A stretch of DNA of 64,000 bases from Seonamhaeicola sediminis. GTDB lineage: Bacteria; Bacteroidota; Bacteroidia; Flavobacteriales; Flavobacteriaceae. Position numbers and translations under genes: made by a program. Numbering within the stretch: position 1 is the stretch's first letter; each line of letters opens with the position of its first letter. The stretch lies in NCBI RefSeq assembly GCF_004358095.2, contig NZ_SMZJ02000001.1, positions 372,001 to 436,000 on the forward strand, in the 5' to 3' direction. Shown piece after piece: positions 18,277 through 27,303 of this stretch. Below the pieces are notes generated by a model that was not told where the DNA came from, ran no database searches, and worked only from the letters and a program-made list of their open reading frames with translations.

Positions 18277-20637
18277 TTACTTATAAATAGTTGCGAAATT
18301 CCATTTCCCTTCTTCAACCTCAAATGAAATAAAATCTTCATCTTCATCGATGAGCTTGAGATTTTTTGACTTGGTTTTTAATTTCCCCTTTTTCCAAATT
18401 TCTTTACCATTTACCAAAATTTTTGCAATTGCTTTTTCTTCTTTTGGAAGATATACTGTAGCTCTGGTTTTTGCAGGCGAGTTGAAATTAACTTGATATA
18501 CTTTATCTGTTTTTTCAGCCTCTAAAATGATAACGCCTTTAACAGAAGGGACAATTTGTTTTACAGTAGTTAAGTACGCAAAGTTGGGTTTTACTTCAAA
18601 GGTTTCCCACGCCACACTTGTTGGTTTAACACCTGCAATGTATCTAGACAACACATAATTAGGGGCATTCCAAGCATGGTTGTACGTTCCTCGAAGTTTA
18701 GGTAGAAATTTTTCGTACAGTGTTGTTAACCATTCCATATTTACTTGTTCCTCATAACGCACTTTCATGCGTTCTAACCCCTTCTCATATTGCCCTGTAA
18801 GCATTATGGCTTCTTCTACCATCCATTCCATATGCGGACTAGATTTCTTTACTGGAACTAAAACACTATCAACTAAAATATTGTAGTGTTCTTTTTTTGC
18901 TAGTCCGCTAATAATAGCCAAAGCACTTACACGCTCTTCTATTAACTTATCTTTGGATCCGTAACGATTTCCTTGCCAATACTCTTTTTCAAAATTGGCT
19001 TTAATGCTCTTAATTCTCAGATTTAACCATTCCAAATCTTGCTTTCTATCTAAAGTAATTGCCATTTTTTTTGTGGCGTTCAATGCCATGTAATACAAAA
19101 TAACATTTACAGGAACTTGGTCTGGATCTATGCCCCAATCAATCCAATTGGCATATCCCTTTCGATGTTCAGGTAAACCATTGGGTTGCATATTCCAAAG
19201 TTTTAAATACTTTAAAATAGAGGGATATGCATTTTCTAAAGTTTTTTTATCACCTGTATTGTAGTAATACTGCCAAACAACTTGGTCTATAAATTGTAAA
19301 CTTTGTCCTGTTAGCTCACTACTTTTACCTCGATATGCTCCAAAGCCAGGTGCTAATCCTTGAATAGTATCTCCTTTTCTATAAGCAATAGTATTGTCAA
19401 TTCCTTTTTTTAAGAGTAGTCGTCCTGCATTGTCAAGAGAGTAAAAAACAGCCCCTGTTTGGTCTGCCACATCACCAATCCATAAACCACGTTCTCTATC
19501 TGGGCAGTCCATAAAACCATCTCTGGCACAAACATAAAGTGTATTTCTTGCCATCCACCAAAGTCTGGAAAAATAAGGGTCACTGCATTCAAAATGACCA
19601 GTCATTTCACCCACTCCAGTCCATCTGTATTTTAGCTCTAACACCTCTACTCCAGCAGGAATTGAATATTCCACAAAATGACCATTAATCCAAGAATAAC
19701 TTTCGAATTCCTGTACACCATTTTTAGTAATGTAAGTTCCCTTTAGCATGTTGAAGGGATTATCCATATCTGCTACAATAGTTTTACCAGCTTTACTATT
19801 CACTTTTAAATAGGGCGTTATTTGCTGGTTGAAAGGTAATTTGGCACGAATTATTAGTAAAGAATCTGTTGTGTTCTTAAAAGGTAAATTAACCTTCTCT
19901 TTATTCGATTTTAGTGTGAGAGATTCGTAGTTTACCAAACCTCTATCATTCCATTGTGGAATGGCTCTTTTTACTAAAGTCCCCCAAGGTTTATTATTGG
20001 CAATACCCTTTACGATGGGTTTATTCCAATCTTTATCATCATAATTACTCGTGTACCAAGCTTGGTCAGACCAATCTCCCAAAGCTTTTCTGGCATCAAA
20101 CTTTACGTTGTAAGCATTAACACGATTGGCACTACCTCCTCCCCCGCCGCTTTTGGGGTCGTAAGCAGGGTGTACTTTCATTTTCCAAGTGTTATCAGAT
20201 TCTAGAGCTTGCTGTCCTAAATCCGCATAAAACAATAAACCGCCTTTACCACTATCGTCATGTACTTTTCGGGTTCTACCCCAATACCAAACCAAAATAG
20301 CAATAGTGTTTTTTCCTTCCTTTAGATATGATTTTAAATTGACCTCATCATAATAATTGGTGTCTGGTGCAGCTCCTCGAGCTAAACCGCCTTCAAACAG
20401 GACCATTTCCCCATTAACCCAAAGCCAGTATTTGGTATCTACAGCAATATTTGCCAATGCGTTTTCAGGAATGTCTTTTAGGTTGAATTCTTTTCTAAAG
20501 GCCACCCAAGTATTTGCAGGTCCAGCTTCTTCTTGCCAAATCCATTGGGCATTCCCCCAGCTATTTGAATTTGCTACTGCTGCAATTGAAGTTATAAAAA
20601 CACAAAAAAAAACTACTATCCTTTTTTTAAGTTCCAT
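18277..20637 (-). CDS. GH78-like alpha-L-rhamnosidase (paralogue 1 of tandem pair)
   Basis: 786 residues with signal peptide MELKKRIVVFFCVFITSIAAVA. The N-terminal beta-sandwich begins WGNAQWIWQEEAGPANTWV and contains LWVNGEMVLFEGGLARG. The catalytic (alpha/alpha)6 barrel has MDCPDRERGLWIGDVADQ near residue 375, which keeps the Asp, Glu and Asp of the GH78 signature DCPxRERLGWTGD. The C-terminus is a beta-sandwich. Its neighbour at 20654-23035 has the same layout with near-identical blocks, so the two arose by tandem duplication. The LWIGD form differs from the GWTGD seen in classical GH78 and in the copy at 7.1 kb, so the exact linkage or leaving group may differ. Confidence 0.85.
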   Translation of the reverse strand: MELKKRIVVFFCVFITSIAAVANSNSWGNAQWIWQEEAGPANTWVAFRKEFNLKDIPENALANIAVDTKYWLWVNGEMVLFEGGLARGAAPDTNYYDEVNLKSYLKEGKNTIAILVWYWGRTRKVHDDSGKGGLLFYADLGQQALESDNTWKMKVHPAYDPKSGGGGGSANRVNAYNVKFDARKALGDWSDQAWYTSNYDDKDWNKPIVKGIANNKPWGTLVKRAIPQWNDRGLVNYESLTLKSNKEKVNLPFKNTTDSLLIIRAKLPFNQQITPYLKVNSKAGKTIVADMDNPFNMLKGTYITKNGVQEFESYSWINGHFVEYSIPAGVEVLELKYRWTGVGEMTGHFECSDPYFSRLWWMARNTLYVCARDGFMDCPDRERGLWIGDVADQTGAVFYSLDNAGRLLLKKGIDNTIAYRKGDTIQGLAPGFGAYRGKSSELTGQSLQFIDQVVWQYYYNTGDKKTLENAYPSILKYLKLWNMQPNGLPEHRKGYANWIDWGIDPDQVPVNVILYYMALNATKKMAITLDRKQDLEWLNLRIKSIKANFEKEYWQGNRYGSKDKLIEERVSALAIISGLAKKEHYNILVDSVLVPVKKSSPHMEWMVEEAIMLTGQYEKGLERMKVRYEEQVNMEWLTTLYEKFLPKLRGTYNHAWNAPNYVLSRYIAGVKPTSVAWETFEVKPNFAYLTTVKQIVPSVKGVIILEAEKTDKVYQVNFNSPAKTRATVYLPKEEKAIAKILVNGKEIWKKGKLKTKSKNLKLIDEDEDFISFEVEEGKWNFATIYK

Positions 20638-20653
20638 GCTATTTTCTTAGAAT

Positions 20654-23035
20654 CTATTTATATTCAGCATTTACACTCCATTCTCCTGAAGACAATTTAA
20701 ATTTCAAAAATTTATCATCTTCACCAACATAGCTTACTCCAGCAATCATCTTTTTTGCTTTTCCTTTTTTCCATACTTTTTTTCCGTTTATTTTAATCGA
20801 AGCAACTTGTTTTTCTGATATTGGAATACCAATAATGGCATCAGTTTTATTTGGTGATTCTAAGGTTAATTGATAAGCGCTATCTGTTTTATTCATATCA
20901 ATAACAACATTACCTTTAACTGTTGGAATTGTTTTTTCTATCTTTTTAAAATGCACCAAAGTTGGCATAATTTGAAATTCACTCCAACCCACTTTAGTAG
21001 GTGCTACACCTGCTACATATTTTGATAAAATGGTATTAGAACCGTTCCAAGCGTGATTGTAACTTCCTTTATTACCAAATTTTTCATACAGTGTGGTTAT
21101 CGATTTTTTATCTACCTGACTTTGGTACATCTCTTTCATTCGTTGTAAAGAGGCTTTTGGTCTACCAGCTATAAACATCGCTTCCTCTGCCATCCATTCA
21201 AAATGCGGACTAGAAAATCGGTTTGGCAACAAGACATTATCTACAATTTGATTGTAATATTTTGGGTTTGCAATACCTGAAACAATAGCGATAGCATTGG
21301 CTCTATCGTCTTTAAATTTTTCAGCATTAGTACTATAAAATCCGTTTTTCCAATAAGCCTTTTCGAAAGCAGGTTTCATGGTATTCATTCTGTCATTATA
21401 CCATTTAACATGTTCCTGTTTACCTAATACTTCTGCCATATTTTTAGCTTTTTCTAAAGCCAAATAATAAAACGCCATTTGGATAGGTTCAGCATCGGTA
21501 GTATTGGCTACACCCCAATCTAACCAATCCCATGTATCGGGACTTTTTCTTTTGCGGTATTCAGGCAAGCCATTTTCTTTCATTGGAAACAAATCCAAAT
21601 ACTTGTATAAATAAGGATAGGCTTTTTCTAGTGTTTCCTTGTCGCCTGTATTGAGATAGTATGGCCAAACTACCTGCGAAATAAACTGTAAACTTTGGCA
21701 AACCAATTCACGCACTCTGAGTGGCCCCAAAGCGCCAATAACATCATTTTCGCTAAAAGCAGTGGTTTGCAAAATTGCCTTCTTTAGTAATTGACGACCC
21801 GCATTATCCATAGCATAAAATAAATAGCCTGTTTGGTCTGCTACATCGCCAATCCATAAAGCACGTTCACGGTCTGGACAATCCATAAAATTATCTCGAG
21901 CACAAACAAAAAGTGTATTGTTACCCATATCCCACAAACGGTTGTAAAATGGGTCGTCTATTTGAAAACTACCAGCCATTTCTCCTACGCTCATCCATCG
22001 GTATTTTAACGCCTTCACTTTTACGCCTGCAGGAATGGTGTACAGAACTTCATGCCCATTAAACCATGAGTAACTTTCAAACGTTTGAAGTCCATCTTTA
22101 GCAATATAAGTAGCATGGATACTGTTTCTACTGTTATCTGTAGTAATAAAGATACTATCTCCTGCTTTGGCTTCAATCTCTAAATACGGGGTTACCTGTT
22201 TATTAAAAGGAAGTCTTGCTTTTATGGTTTTACCATCACTTACAAATGGGAATTTCAATTCCTCGTGATTGGCATAATTCTGCAAACCGTGATTCACTAA
22301 ATGAGGTACTATATTTTTTTCGACATTATACCAAGGTGCTACACCTAGTTTTCCTTTTTCTGAAGCGTTTGCCCAATTCGTATCGTTAAAACTTTGGGTG
22401 TACCATGCTTTGTCTGTCCAGTCATTTAAGGCTTTTTGTGCATTAAATTTTACAGAATATTGAACTAAAGATTTACTAGCTGGTGCTATGGTATTATCAT
22501 AACCTGGATGTTGTAATACTTTCCAACTGCTATCAGAAACCAAATGTTGATTTCCTATTTCTGAGGAGAATAAAAAACCGCCTTTACCACTATCGATATG
22601 CGTTCCTTTATGGGTTTCACGACCCCAAAACCACACTAAAATAGCAATGGTGTTTTTCCCTTTTTTTAAATAGGGTTGAATGTTTAAGGTTTCGTACCAA
22701 GAGTTGGCGGGTGTTATTTTTTCTTTACGATTCCATGTTCCTGCTTGACTTGGCCCTCGTGAAAGTCCTCCTTCAAAAATCACCATTTCTCCGTTAATCC
22801 ACAACCAAAACTTACTATCTACTGAAATATGCGCTTCCACTACTTCTGGAATTTCGTCTAGTGAAATTGTTTTTCTAAAACTCACCCAAGCATTCGATGG
22901 TCCATCTTCTTGTTGCCAAATCCATTGGGCTCCTTTCCAATTGGGGTTGGTGGCAAAAGCTGAAGTGCAAAGAATTACGAATAAAAAAATAATTGCATTT
23001 TGTAGCAATTGAATTGGTTTAAATTTTGTTGACAT
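20654..23035 (-). CDS. GH78-like alpha-L-rhamnosidase (paralogue 2, first gene of the long operon)
   Basis: 793 residues, starting at ATG 23035 with a signal peptide ending near TSAFA. The domain order matches the neighbour at 18277-20637: WKGAQWIWQQEDGPSNAWV, LWINGEMVIFEGGLSRG, then MDCPDRERALWIGDVADQ near residue 383 with the GH78 acidic residues conserved. It carries an insertion around residues 98-110 relative to its paralogue. Promoter module 23078-23122 lies upstream, and eleven genes follow with gaps of at most 63 bp, so this is probably the first gene of a 23-kb operon. Its signal peptide and upstream DNA are nearly the same as those of the unrelated protein at 23432-25333. Confidence 0.85.
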   Translation of the reverse strand: MSTKFKPIQLLQNAIIFLFVILCTSAFATNPNWKGAQWIWQQEDGPSNAWVSFRKTISLDEIPEVVEAHISVDSKFWLWINGEMVIFEGGLSRGPSQAGTWNRKEKITPANSWYETLNIQPYLKKGKNTIAILVWFWGRETHKGTHIDSGKGGFLFSSEIGNQHLVSDSSWKVLQHPGYDNTIAPASKSLVQYSVKFNAQKALNDWTDKAWYTQSFNDTNWANASEKGKLGVAPWYNVEKNIVPHLVNHGLQNYANHEELKFPFVSDGKTIKARLPFNKQVTPYLEIEAKAGDSIFITTDNSRNSIHATYIAKDGLQTFESYSWFNGHEVLYTIPAGVKVKALKYRWMSVGEMAGSFQIDDPFYNRLWDMGNNTLFVCARDNFMDCPDRERALWIGDVADQTGYLFYAMDNAGRQLLKKAILQTTAFSENDVIGALGPLRVRELVCQSLQFISQVVWPYYLNTGDKETLEKAYPYLYKYLDLFPMKENGLPEYRKRKSPDTWDWLDWGVANTTDAEPIQMAFYYLALEKAKNMAEVLGKQEHVKWYNDRMNTMKPAFEKAYWKNGFYSTNAEKFKDDRANAIAIVSGIANPKYYNQIVDNVLLPNRFSSPHFEWMAEEAMFIAGRPKASLQRMKEMYQSQVDKKSITTLYEKFGNKGSYNHAWNGSNTILSKYVAGVAPTKVGWSEFQIMPTLVHFKKIEKTIPTVKGNVVIDMNKTDSAYQLTLESPNKTDAIIGIPISEKQVASIKINGKKVWKKGKAKKMIAGVSYVGEDDKFLKFKLSSGEWSVNAEYK

Positions 23036-23077
23036 TACTAATAATCTGTATTAAATATGTTTATTAAGTTTAAGGGG

Positions 23078-23122
23078 GAAAATTAACCAAAGTTTACGTT
23101 TTAATTGTCCTGTAATGTCATG
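23078..23122 (-). promoter_or_regulatory. Direct-repeat operator plus -7 box for the 23-kb operon
   Basis: On the coding strand the operator is CATGACATTACAGGACA (23122 down to 23106), two heptamers 10 bp apart. After 20 bp comes TAATTTTC (23085-23078), close to the Bacteroidota -7 consensus TAnnTTTG. The operator ends 71 bp before the ATG and covers the place of a -33 box, as expected for an activator-dependent promoter. The same geometry occurs before other units of the locus. Confidence 0.7.
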
Positions 23123-23141
23123 GAATAATGTAAAATATGAA

Positions 23142-23264
23142 CTATTTTAATTGGTTTTCAACAATAATATCTAAGTTACCTAAAAGCCAATCGACACTAT
23201 CAATTCGTTTAATTGGAATAACAGAATGAAAAACCAAGGCTGAAGTAAGCCGTAGTGTTTTTTT
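23142..23264 (-). pseudogene. Possible 3' fragment of an unidentified gene
   Basis: This gap (23036-23431, 396 bp) holds the promoter module and, just upstream of it, an open minus-strand stretch of about 40 codons ending in TAG at 23142-23144. It reads ...LTSALVFHSVIPIKR... and ends ...DIIVENQLK. It has no start codon, is preceded in frame by a stop, and its codon use looks like that of the genes here. I do not recognise the family. Nothing else gene-like is visible in the gap, apart from a palindrome near 23.41 kb. It may be chance. Confidence 0.25.
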
Positions 23265-23407
23265 TATTCAAATTAGATTTTATGTGTCTTGATTTTTAGA
23301 AAGGCTGCACATCTATCAAACTTAAGGTTTACCATTTTCTTTTAAATTAGATTTGTTTAAAAACTAAAAGTTTGTCAGATATTAAATTAAATTGTGGTGT
23401 TTACTAG

Positions 23408-23425
23408 CCATATGATACCATATGG
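23408..23425. repeat. Perfect inverted repeat just after the GH88/GH105-like gene
   Basis: CCATATG-ATAC-CATATGG, a 7-bp perfect stem with a 4-bp loop, lies 6 bp downstream of the stop codon at 23432. It lacks a T-tract on the minus strand, so it is at most a weak terminator or a transcript-end hairpin. Confidence 0.35.
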
Positions 23426-23431
23426 GTACGA

Positions 23432-25333
23432 TTATTTGTTTCCATCTTCAGCTAAAACTTTTAATTCTTCTAAAATCGCCATACCAAAAAACCCAGTGGT
23501 ATATGCACAACTCGATGGAAAGTACTCTCTAATACCAACCATAGAATGAGAGGTGCTACCTACCAAACCTCCTACAGCTTCAGGATCTGGACCTGTATAT
23601 TGGTTCTCTAAACACCATAACAATGCCCTGCGGGCCGTTTTTAAATAATCTTTCTTACCTGTAGCTTCATAAAGTTGGTAAAACAATAAACTCCAGAGCG
23701 GTGTGCCTTTTTCTGTAATACTTTCTTCTTTTGGGTCTTTATTAAATATAAATGACCAAGAGCCATCGGCATTCTGGTTTTCCTGAAGATGCTTTGCCAT
23801 TTTTTCAGCATACTCAAGGTAAATTGTATCAGGATACATTCTGTTCATTGCTAATAAGCCTTCCATTGCCCACCCTAAACCACGTGTCATTCTCATGGTT
23901 TCAATAGTCTCTTTGGTTGTCCAATTATAAGCTCTATGCCATAAACCATCCTCTCTTTGAAAAACCTTCATATGCTTATCCATAAATCTTTTACCACTCT
24001 CTCGAAATCGCTCATCTCCCGTTGCCTCATATAGAGCCGCATGCCCTTCTGGGTCCCACCCGGTCTCATCCAGAATTTTTTCATTAAAACGATTGTCATC
24101 ATAACGATAGAAGTGTGGTAACACCTCAAATTTGTCAAGCATTTCATCTTTTTGAAGACACCAATATTTAGAAGCTTCTAAATAAGTACTATCTCTAGTA
24201 GCTTGAAATAAAGGCATTAATGCCCAACGAATCATAACACCAGAATCTGAAGTACCAATCCATTTTGAGTAGCTATGGAATCTACGCATCCATATAACCA
24301 AAAACGACCCTTCACCTGGATGGCCTTCTTCTTTTAATTGATATTTTAGAATATTACGTCCTATTTTGTCTGCTGACTCAATCAAATCTTGCGTATTGTA
24401 TAATTTTTGAATTTCAGGTATATTTATGGCATCCAGTACCATTTTCACATATTGAGTACTTGCCCAATTCCAGTAACTAGTGCGGTGCAATTTCGCTTCC
24501 ATATCATAAAAAGCATAAAGGCTACCATAAGTAGGACTGGATGTATTATTATTTTGTCTGCGAAGGCCATCGGCTATTACTAAATCTAATGCCGCAATGA
24601 GTCGTTCCCGAGATACGGGCCCGCCCTTCATTTTTTCCACTTCTACAGCTTTCTTTGAGACAATTGGCGAGTTTTCTATCAGAGCGGAAGCAATTTCAAT
24701 CGCCTTGTTATCATTGTAAATTACAATACTCACCTTACCTGACCAATCTTCAGATAAAAGACGAAACGAATGTGTAAATTCCCTTAGAATAACCGGAAAG
24801 GTTTTTCGTAAATAAACCTTCTCAATTTTTGGTGTTGTATGGTCAAGCATCAATGAGTTTTCCCAATGCTCCAGTTTATAGGATGGCAATACTATTTCCT
24901 TTTTTAAGGGTGAGCTTTCCCTGTAATAAGGCCCTCCAAAGATATAGTCACCTGTAGGTTCTTTCTCAAAAACACAAACGCCATCCATACCTTGTTCCAA
25001 TTCAACATCTACCACGGGGTATCTTGTATCCAGAGGGGACTTTTGAAAATTTTTGGCAGTACCCTCCGGATTTGGATCATTATGGTAAATCTCCCGGGCG
25101 CTGGAAACAGGATTGTTTCTATCGGACTCAATTCTAATTTCGAATTCTGTGATTCCCTTCGGAATGTAGGCCTCTACTAACAATTGTTTGCTGTTTTTTG
25201 TTAGTTGTAATTTAGCATCTCCATTGCCTGACAAAGCTTGATAGTCCTGTGAAAAAGCTGAAGTGCTAAGAATTACGAATACAATTAATGTTACATTTTT
25301 TAGAAATTGATTTGTTTTTGCTGTTATTGACAT
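23432..25333 (-). CDS. (alpha/alpha)6-barrel protein related to GH88/GH105
   Basis: 633 residues with a signal peptide ending near TSAFSQ. Residues about 25-230 look like a beta-sandwich; residues about 240-630 are helical and toroid-like: RTSYWNWASTQYVKMVLDA, GWDPEGHAALYEATGDERF, DGLWHRAYNWTT and MTRGLGWAMEGLLAMNRMYP. The last two blocks parallel the GLWxH and WSRGNGWV blocks of GH105, which remove unsaturated uronic acids, but the match is loose, and a related glucuronidase family is possible. It is a single-gene unit with promoter module 25376-25420. Its promoter and signal peptide are nearly identical to those of the GH78-like gene at 20654-23035, although the mature proteins are unrelated. 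Confidence 0.65.
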   Translation of the reverse strand: MSITAKTNQFLKNVTLIVFVILSTSAFSQDYQALSGNGDAKLQLTKNSKQLLVEAYIPKGITEFEIRIESDRNNPVSSAREIYHNDPNPEGTAKNFQKSPLDTRYPVVDVELEQGMDGVCVFEKEPTGDYIFGGPYYRESSPLKKEIVLPSYKLEHWENSLMLDHTTPKIEKVYLRKTFPVILREFTHSFRLLSEDWSGKVSIVIYNDNKAIEIASALIENSPIVSKKAVEVEKMKGGPVSRERLIAALDLVIADGLRRQNNNTSSPTYGSLYAFYDMEAKLHRTSYWNWASTQYVKMVLDAINIPEIQKLYNTQDLIESADKIGRNILKYQLKEEGHPGEGSFLVIWMRRFHSYSKWIGTSDSGVMIRWALMPLFQATRDSTYLEASKYWCLQKDEMLDKFEVLPHFYRYDDNRFNEKILDETGWDPEGHAALYEATGDERFRESGKRFMDKHMKVFQREDGLWHRAYNWTTKETIETMRMTRGLGWAMEGLLAMNRMYPDTIYLEYAEKMAKHLQENQNADGSWSFIFNKDPKEESITEKGTPLWSLLFYQLYEATGKKDYLKTARRALLWCLENQYTGPDPEAVGGLVGSTSHSMVGIREYFPSSCAYTTGFFGMAILEELKVLAEDGNK

Positions 25334-25375
25334 TACAAATTAGTTACAGAAGATGCTTTTCTTCGATTTAAGACG

Positions 25376-25420
25376 AAAAATTAACCAAAGTTTGCATTTT
25401 AACTATCCTGCAATGTCATG
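25376..25420 (-). promoter_or_regulatory. Direct-repeat operator plus -7 box for the GH88/GH105-like gene
   Basis: The operator reads CATGACATTGCAGGATA on the coding strand (25420 down to 25404), then 20 bp, then TAATTTTT (25383-25376). The operator ends 71 bp before the ATG, exactly as at the 23.0-kb promoter, with which the surrounding DNA is also similar. Confidence 0.68.
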
Positions 25421-25581
25421 GAGCATAAGAAAATATTAATAACTATTTAACCCAAAATTTTATTTGTTTTACTAGTTTATCTTGTTCTTTCAAAAAATGA
25501 ACTAAATGATAATGATAATAATACCCGTTGTGCATTTTAAATAATGCTGATTTTAATATTGTTAATATTTCAATTCTTGAA

Positions 25582-27012
25582 TTAATGCAATTTGGTATTT
25601 AGAATTTGTTTAAGCTCCTCAACCAATGCCGGATTTTCGTCAGCGATATTCGTCGTTTCCCCATCTGCTGCCGTGTGATCGTATAATTCCACAAATCCAT
25701 CCTTATGAAGTGTCATTCTATGTGTTGCCGTTCTAATGGTTGAAGCTTTACTTGTGTATGCTATGGCTGCATGACCAGAGGTATTGGGATTTACCAAAAT
25801 TTCTTTCAGTGATTCACCTTGTGTATATTTAGGAATTTCAATTCCTGTTAAATCACATAAGGTCGGAAAGATATCGAGTGTCTCCACAACGGCATTGGTA
25901 TTAGTACCTTTATGTGTCATTTCAGGATAGTGAATGATTAGAGGAGCATGCAACGATTCTTCGAACAAACTATGTTTTCCCCATATGGCATGTTCTCCCA
26001 GATGCCAACCATGGTCTCCCCAGAGCACAACAATGGTATTTTTATCGGCTCCAGTCCTCTTCAATTCTGACAGTACTTTGCCAACTTGGGCATCAGCATA
26101 ACTCACACATGCAGCATAATGGCGACGCACATCATTAGCAAAAACAGTATCTGTATTTGGGTTTTTACCCCAGCGGTTATACCCCATAAACTCACTCGAT
26201 CCGTGCCATGTGGTTTTCCCTTCTGGTTTTTGGGGATGCTTTATTACTGGCAGGTTAACACCCTCATACCTGTCATAGTAAGATTTAGGGGCACCAAAAG
26301 GCAAATGTGGTTTGATAATTCCGATGGCAAGAAAGAATGGGTTTTCTTTATTACTAGTAAGTTCTTCTATTTGCTTCACGGCTTCATCTGTAATCGCTCC
26401 GTCCGGATAAATGTTGTCATCCCCTTCTACTGTTTGAAAAACGTCCATGTCTCCTCTTGTTACACGAATCTCTCCGTTAGCTAGTCCATGCATCATACCA
26501 CGTGGATGTTCCCATTCCGCCACTGGCATAAGATGCTTATCCCATGCATTGGGCATTTCTATTTTTGTACTATCATTCCAATTCTTACCACCTCTACCTC
26601 CGGGATGATGAGATACTTTACCCACGGAAACAGTCGTATAACCATTAGTTTTAAACCATTCAGGCATGCTCTTATCAATTTTTATGGTGCCTTCATTGAT
26701 TTTTTTTGCCCGAAGAAAAAGAGCATTATTACCAGGAGACCCATACTGACCAGTCAATAAAGTATAACGAGATGGTCCGCAACTTGGCGCATTCACAAAA
26801 TGGTTCTGAAATGCAACACCCTCTGCAGCTAAAGCATCAATATTTGGCGAGTGAATATAATCCATACCAAAACTATTCAATTCTGGACGTAGGTCATCCA
26901 CACAAATAAGTAATACATTAGGTTTTTTCGCGGGTTGCTCTTTTTGACAACTCATTGTCATGAATAAACAAAACATGGTACAAAAAACTAGTATTGTATT
27001 TTTTAGGCTCAT
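25582..27012 (-). CDS. S1 family sulfatase, iduronate-2-sulfatase-like, lipoprotein
   Basis: 476 residues. The signal [22 protein letters not shown] has lipobox Cys22, so it is probably membrane-anchored. The metal site begins [18 protein letters not shown]. The maturation motif C78-G-P-S-R82 followed by YTLLTGQY supplies the formylglycine Cys. [12 protein letters not shown] and [18 protein letters not shown] are the later active-site blocks. It is of the same broad subgroup as the sulfatase at 5.7 kb but clearly a different member. Upstream there is no copy of the direct-repeat operator, only a 291-bp gap holding two gene remnants, so its control may differ from its neighbours. Confidence 0.92.
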   Translation of the reverse strand: MSLKNTILVFCTMFCLFMTMSCQKEQPAKKPNVLLICVDDLRPELNSFGMDYIHSPNIDALAAEGVAFQNHFVNAPSCGPSRYTLLTGQYGSPGNNALFLRAKKINEGTIKIDKSMPEWFKTNGYTTVSVGKVSHHPGGRGGKNWNDSTKIEMPNAWDKHLMPVAEWEHPRGMMHGLANGEIRVTRGDMDVFQTVEGDDNIYPDGAITDEAVKQIEELTSNKENPFFLAIGIIKPHLPFGAPKSYYDRYEGVNLPVIKHPQKPEGKTTWHGSSEFMGYNRWGKNPNTDTVFANDVRRHYAACVSYADAQVGKVLSELKRTGADKNTIVVLWGDHGWHLGEHAIWGKHSLFEESLHAPLIIHYPEMTHKGTNTNAVVETLDIFPTLCDLTGIEIPKYTQGESLKEILVNPNTSGHAAIAYTSKASTIRTATHRMTLHKDGFVELYDHTAADGETTNIADENPALVEELKQILNTKLH

Positions 27013-27065
27013 TATTTTATAATTTTTATTAGATGGGAATTATTTTCAATAATATGTTGGAGCAA

Positions 27066-27163
27066 CTAACAAATCTGAATTACTCGTAAATCGAGCAGGT
27101 TTCCCAATTTCTCAATCTTATCAGCAATATGTCCTACATCTATGGCACAATGATGGTAGATAA
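27066..27163 (-). pseudogene. 3' remnant of a second sugar isomerase gene
   Basis: The minus strand here encodes YHHCAIDVGHIADKIEKLG followed by NLLDLRVIQIC and a TAG stop. It aligns without gaps to the last 30 or so residues of the isomerase at 30809-32218 (HHCAIGVGHIANKIEKLG, SLLNLRVVRIC), including the stop position, with only a few substitutions. The rest of the gene is missing. It appears to be the leftover tail of a deleted paralogue, on the far side of the GH106 gene from the intact copy. Confidence 0.8.
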
Positions 27164-27165
27164 TT

Positions 27166-27276
27166 TTATACTCTTAATATTGTTTCTGTTTCTGCAATTA
27201 TATTTATGTTTTTCACTTTCATTGTAGCGACTAAACCGCTTTTATTTTTATCCAATATTGTGGTGTTGTATTCCAT
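27166..27276 (-). other. 36-codon open frame, possible 5' gene fragment
   Basis: An ATG at 27276, 27 bp after the GH106 stop, opens a frame of 36 codons (MEYNTTILDKNKSGLVATMK...) that stops 2 bp before the isomerase remnant. I do not recognise it. Position and length suggest the start of a gene whose body was deleted together with most of the isomerase copy, or a chance frame. Nothing else gene-like is seen in 27013-27303. Confidence 0.25.
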
Positions 27277-27303
27277 TGTTATAAACTAGAAAATATCGGC
27301 TAA

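Noticed and set aside
25443-25535. A 30-codon minus-strand frame (MHNGYYYHYHLVHFLKEQDK...) between the sulfatase and the next promoter.
   Set aside because: It stays open in frame back into the sulfatase gene, is AT-rich and repetitive in the His/Tyr part, and has no recognisable family. Chance is as likely as a real small gene or remnant.
27249-27265. Partial match to the direct-repeat operator (TATCCAATATTGTGGTG on the plus strand).
   Set aside because: There is no -7 box at the 20-bp spacing, it is more than 230 bp from the sulfatase ATG, and it lies inside a short frame.
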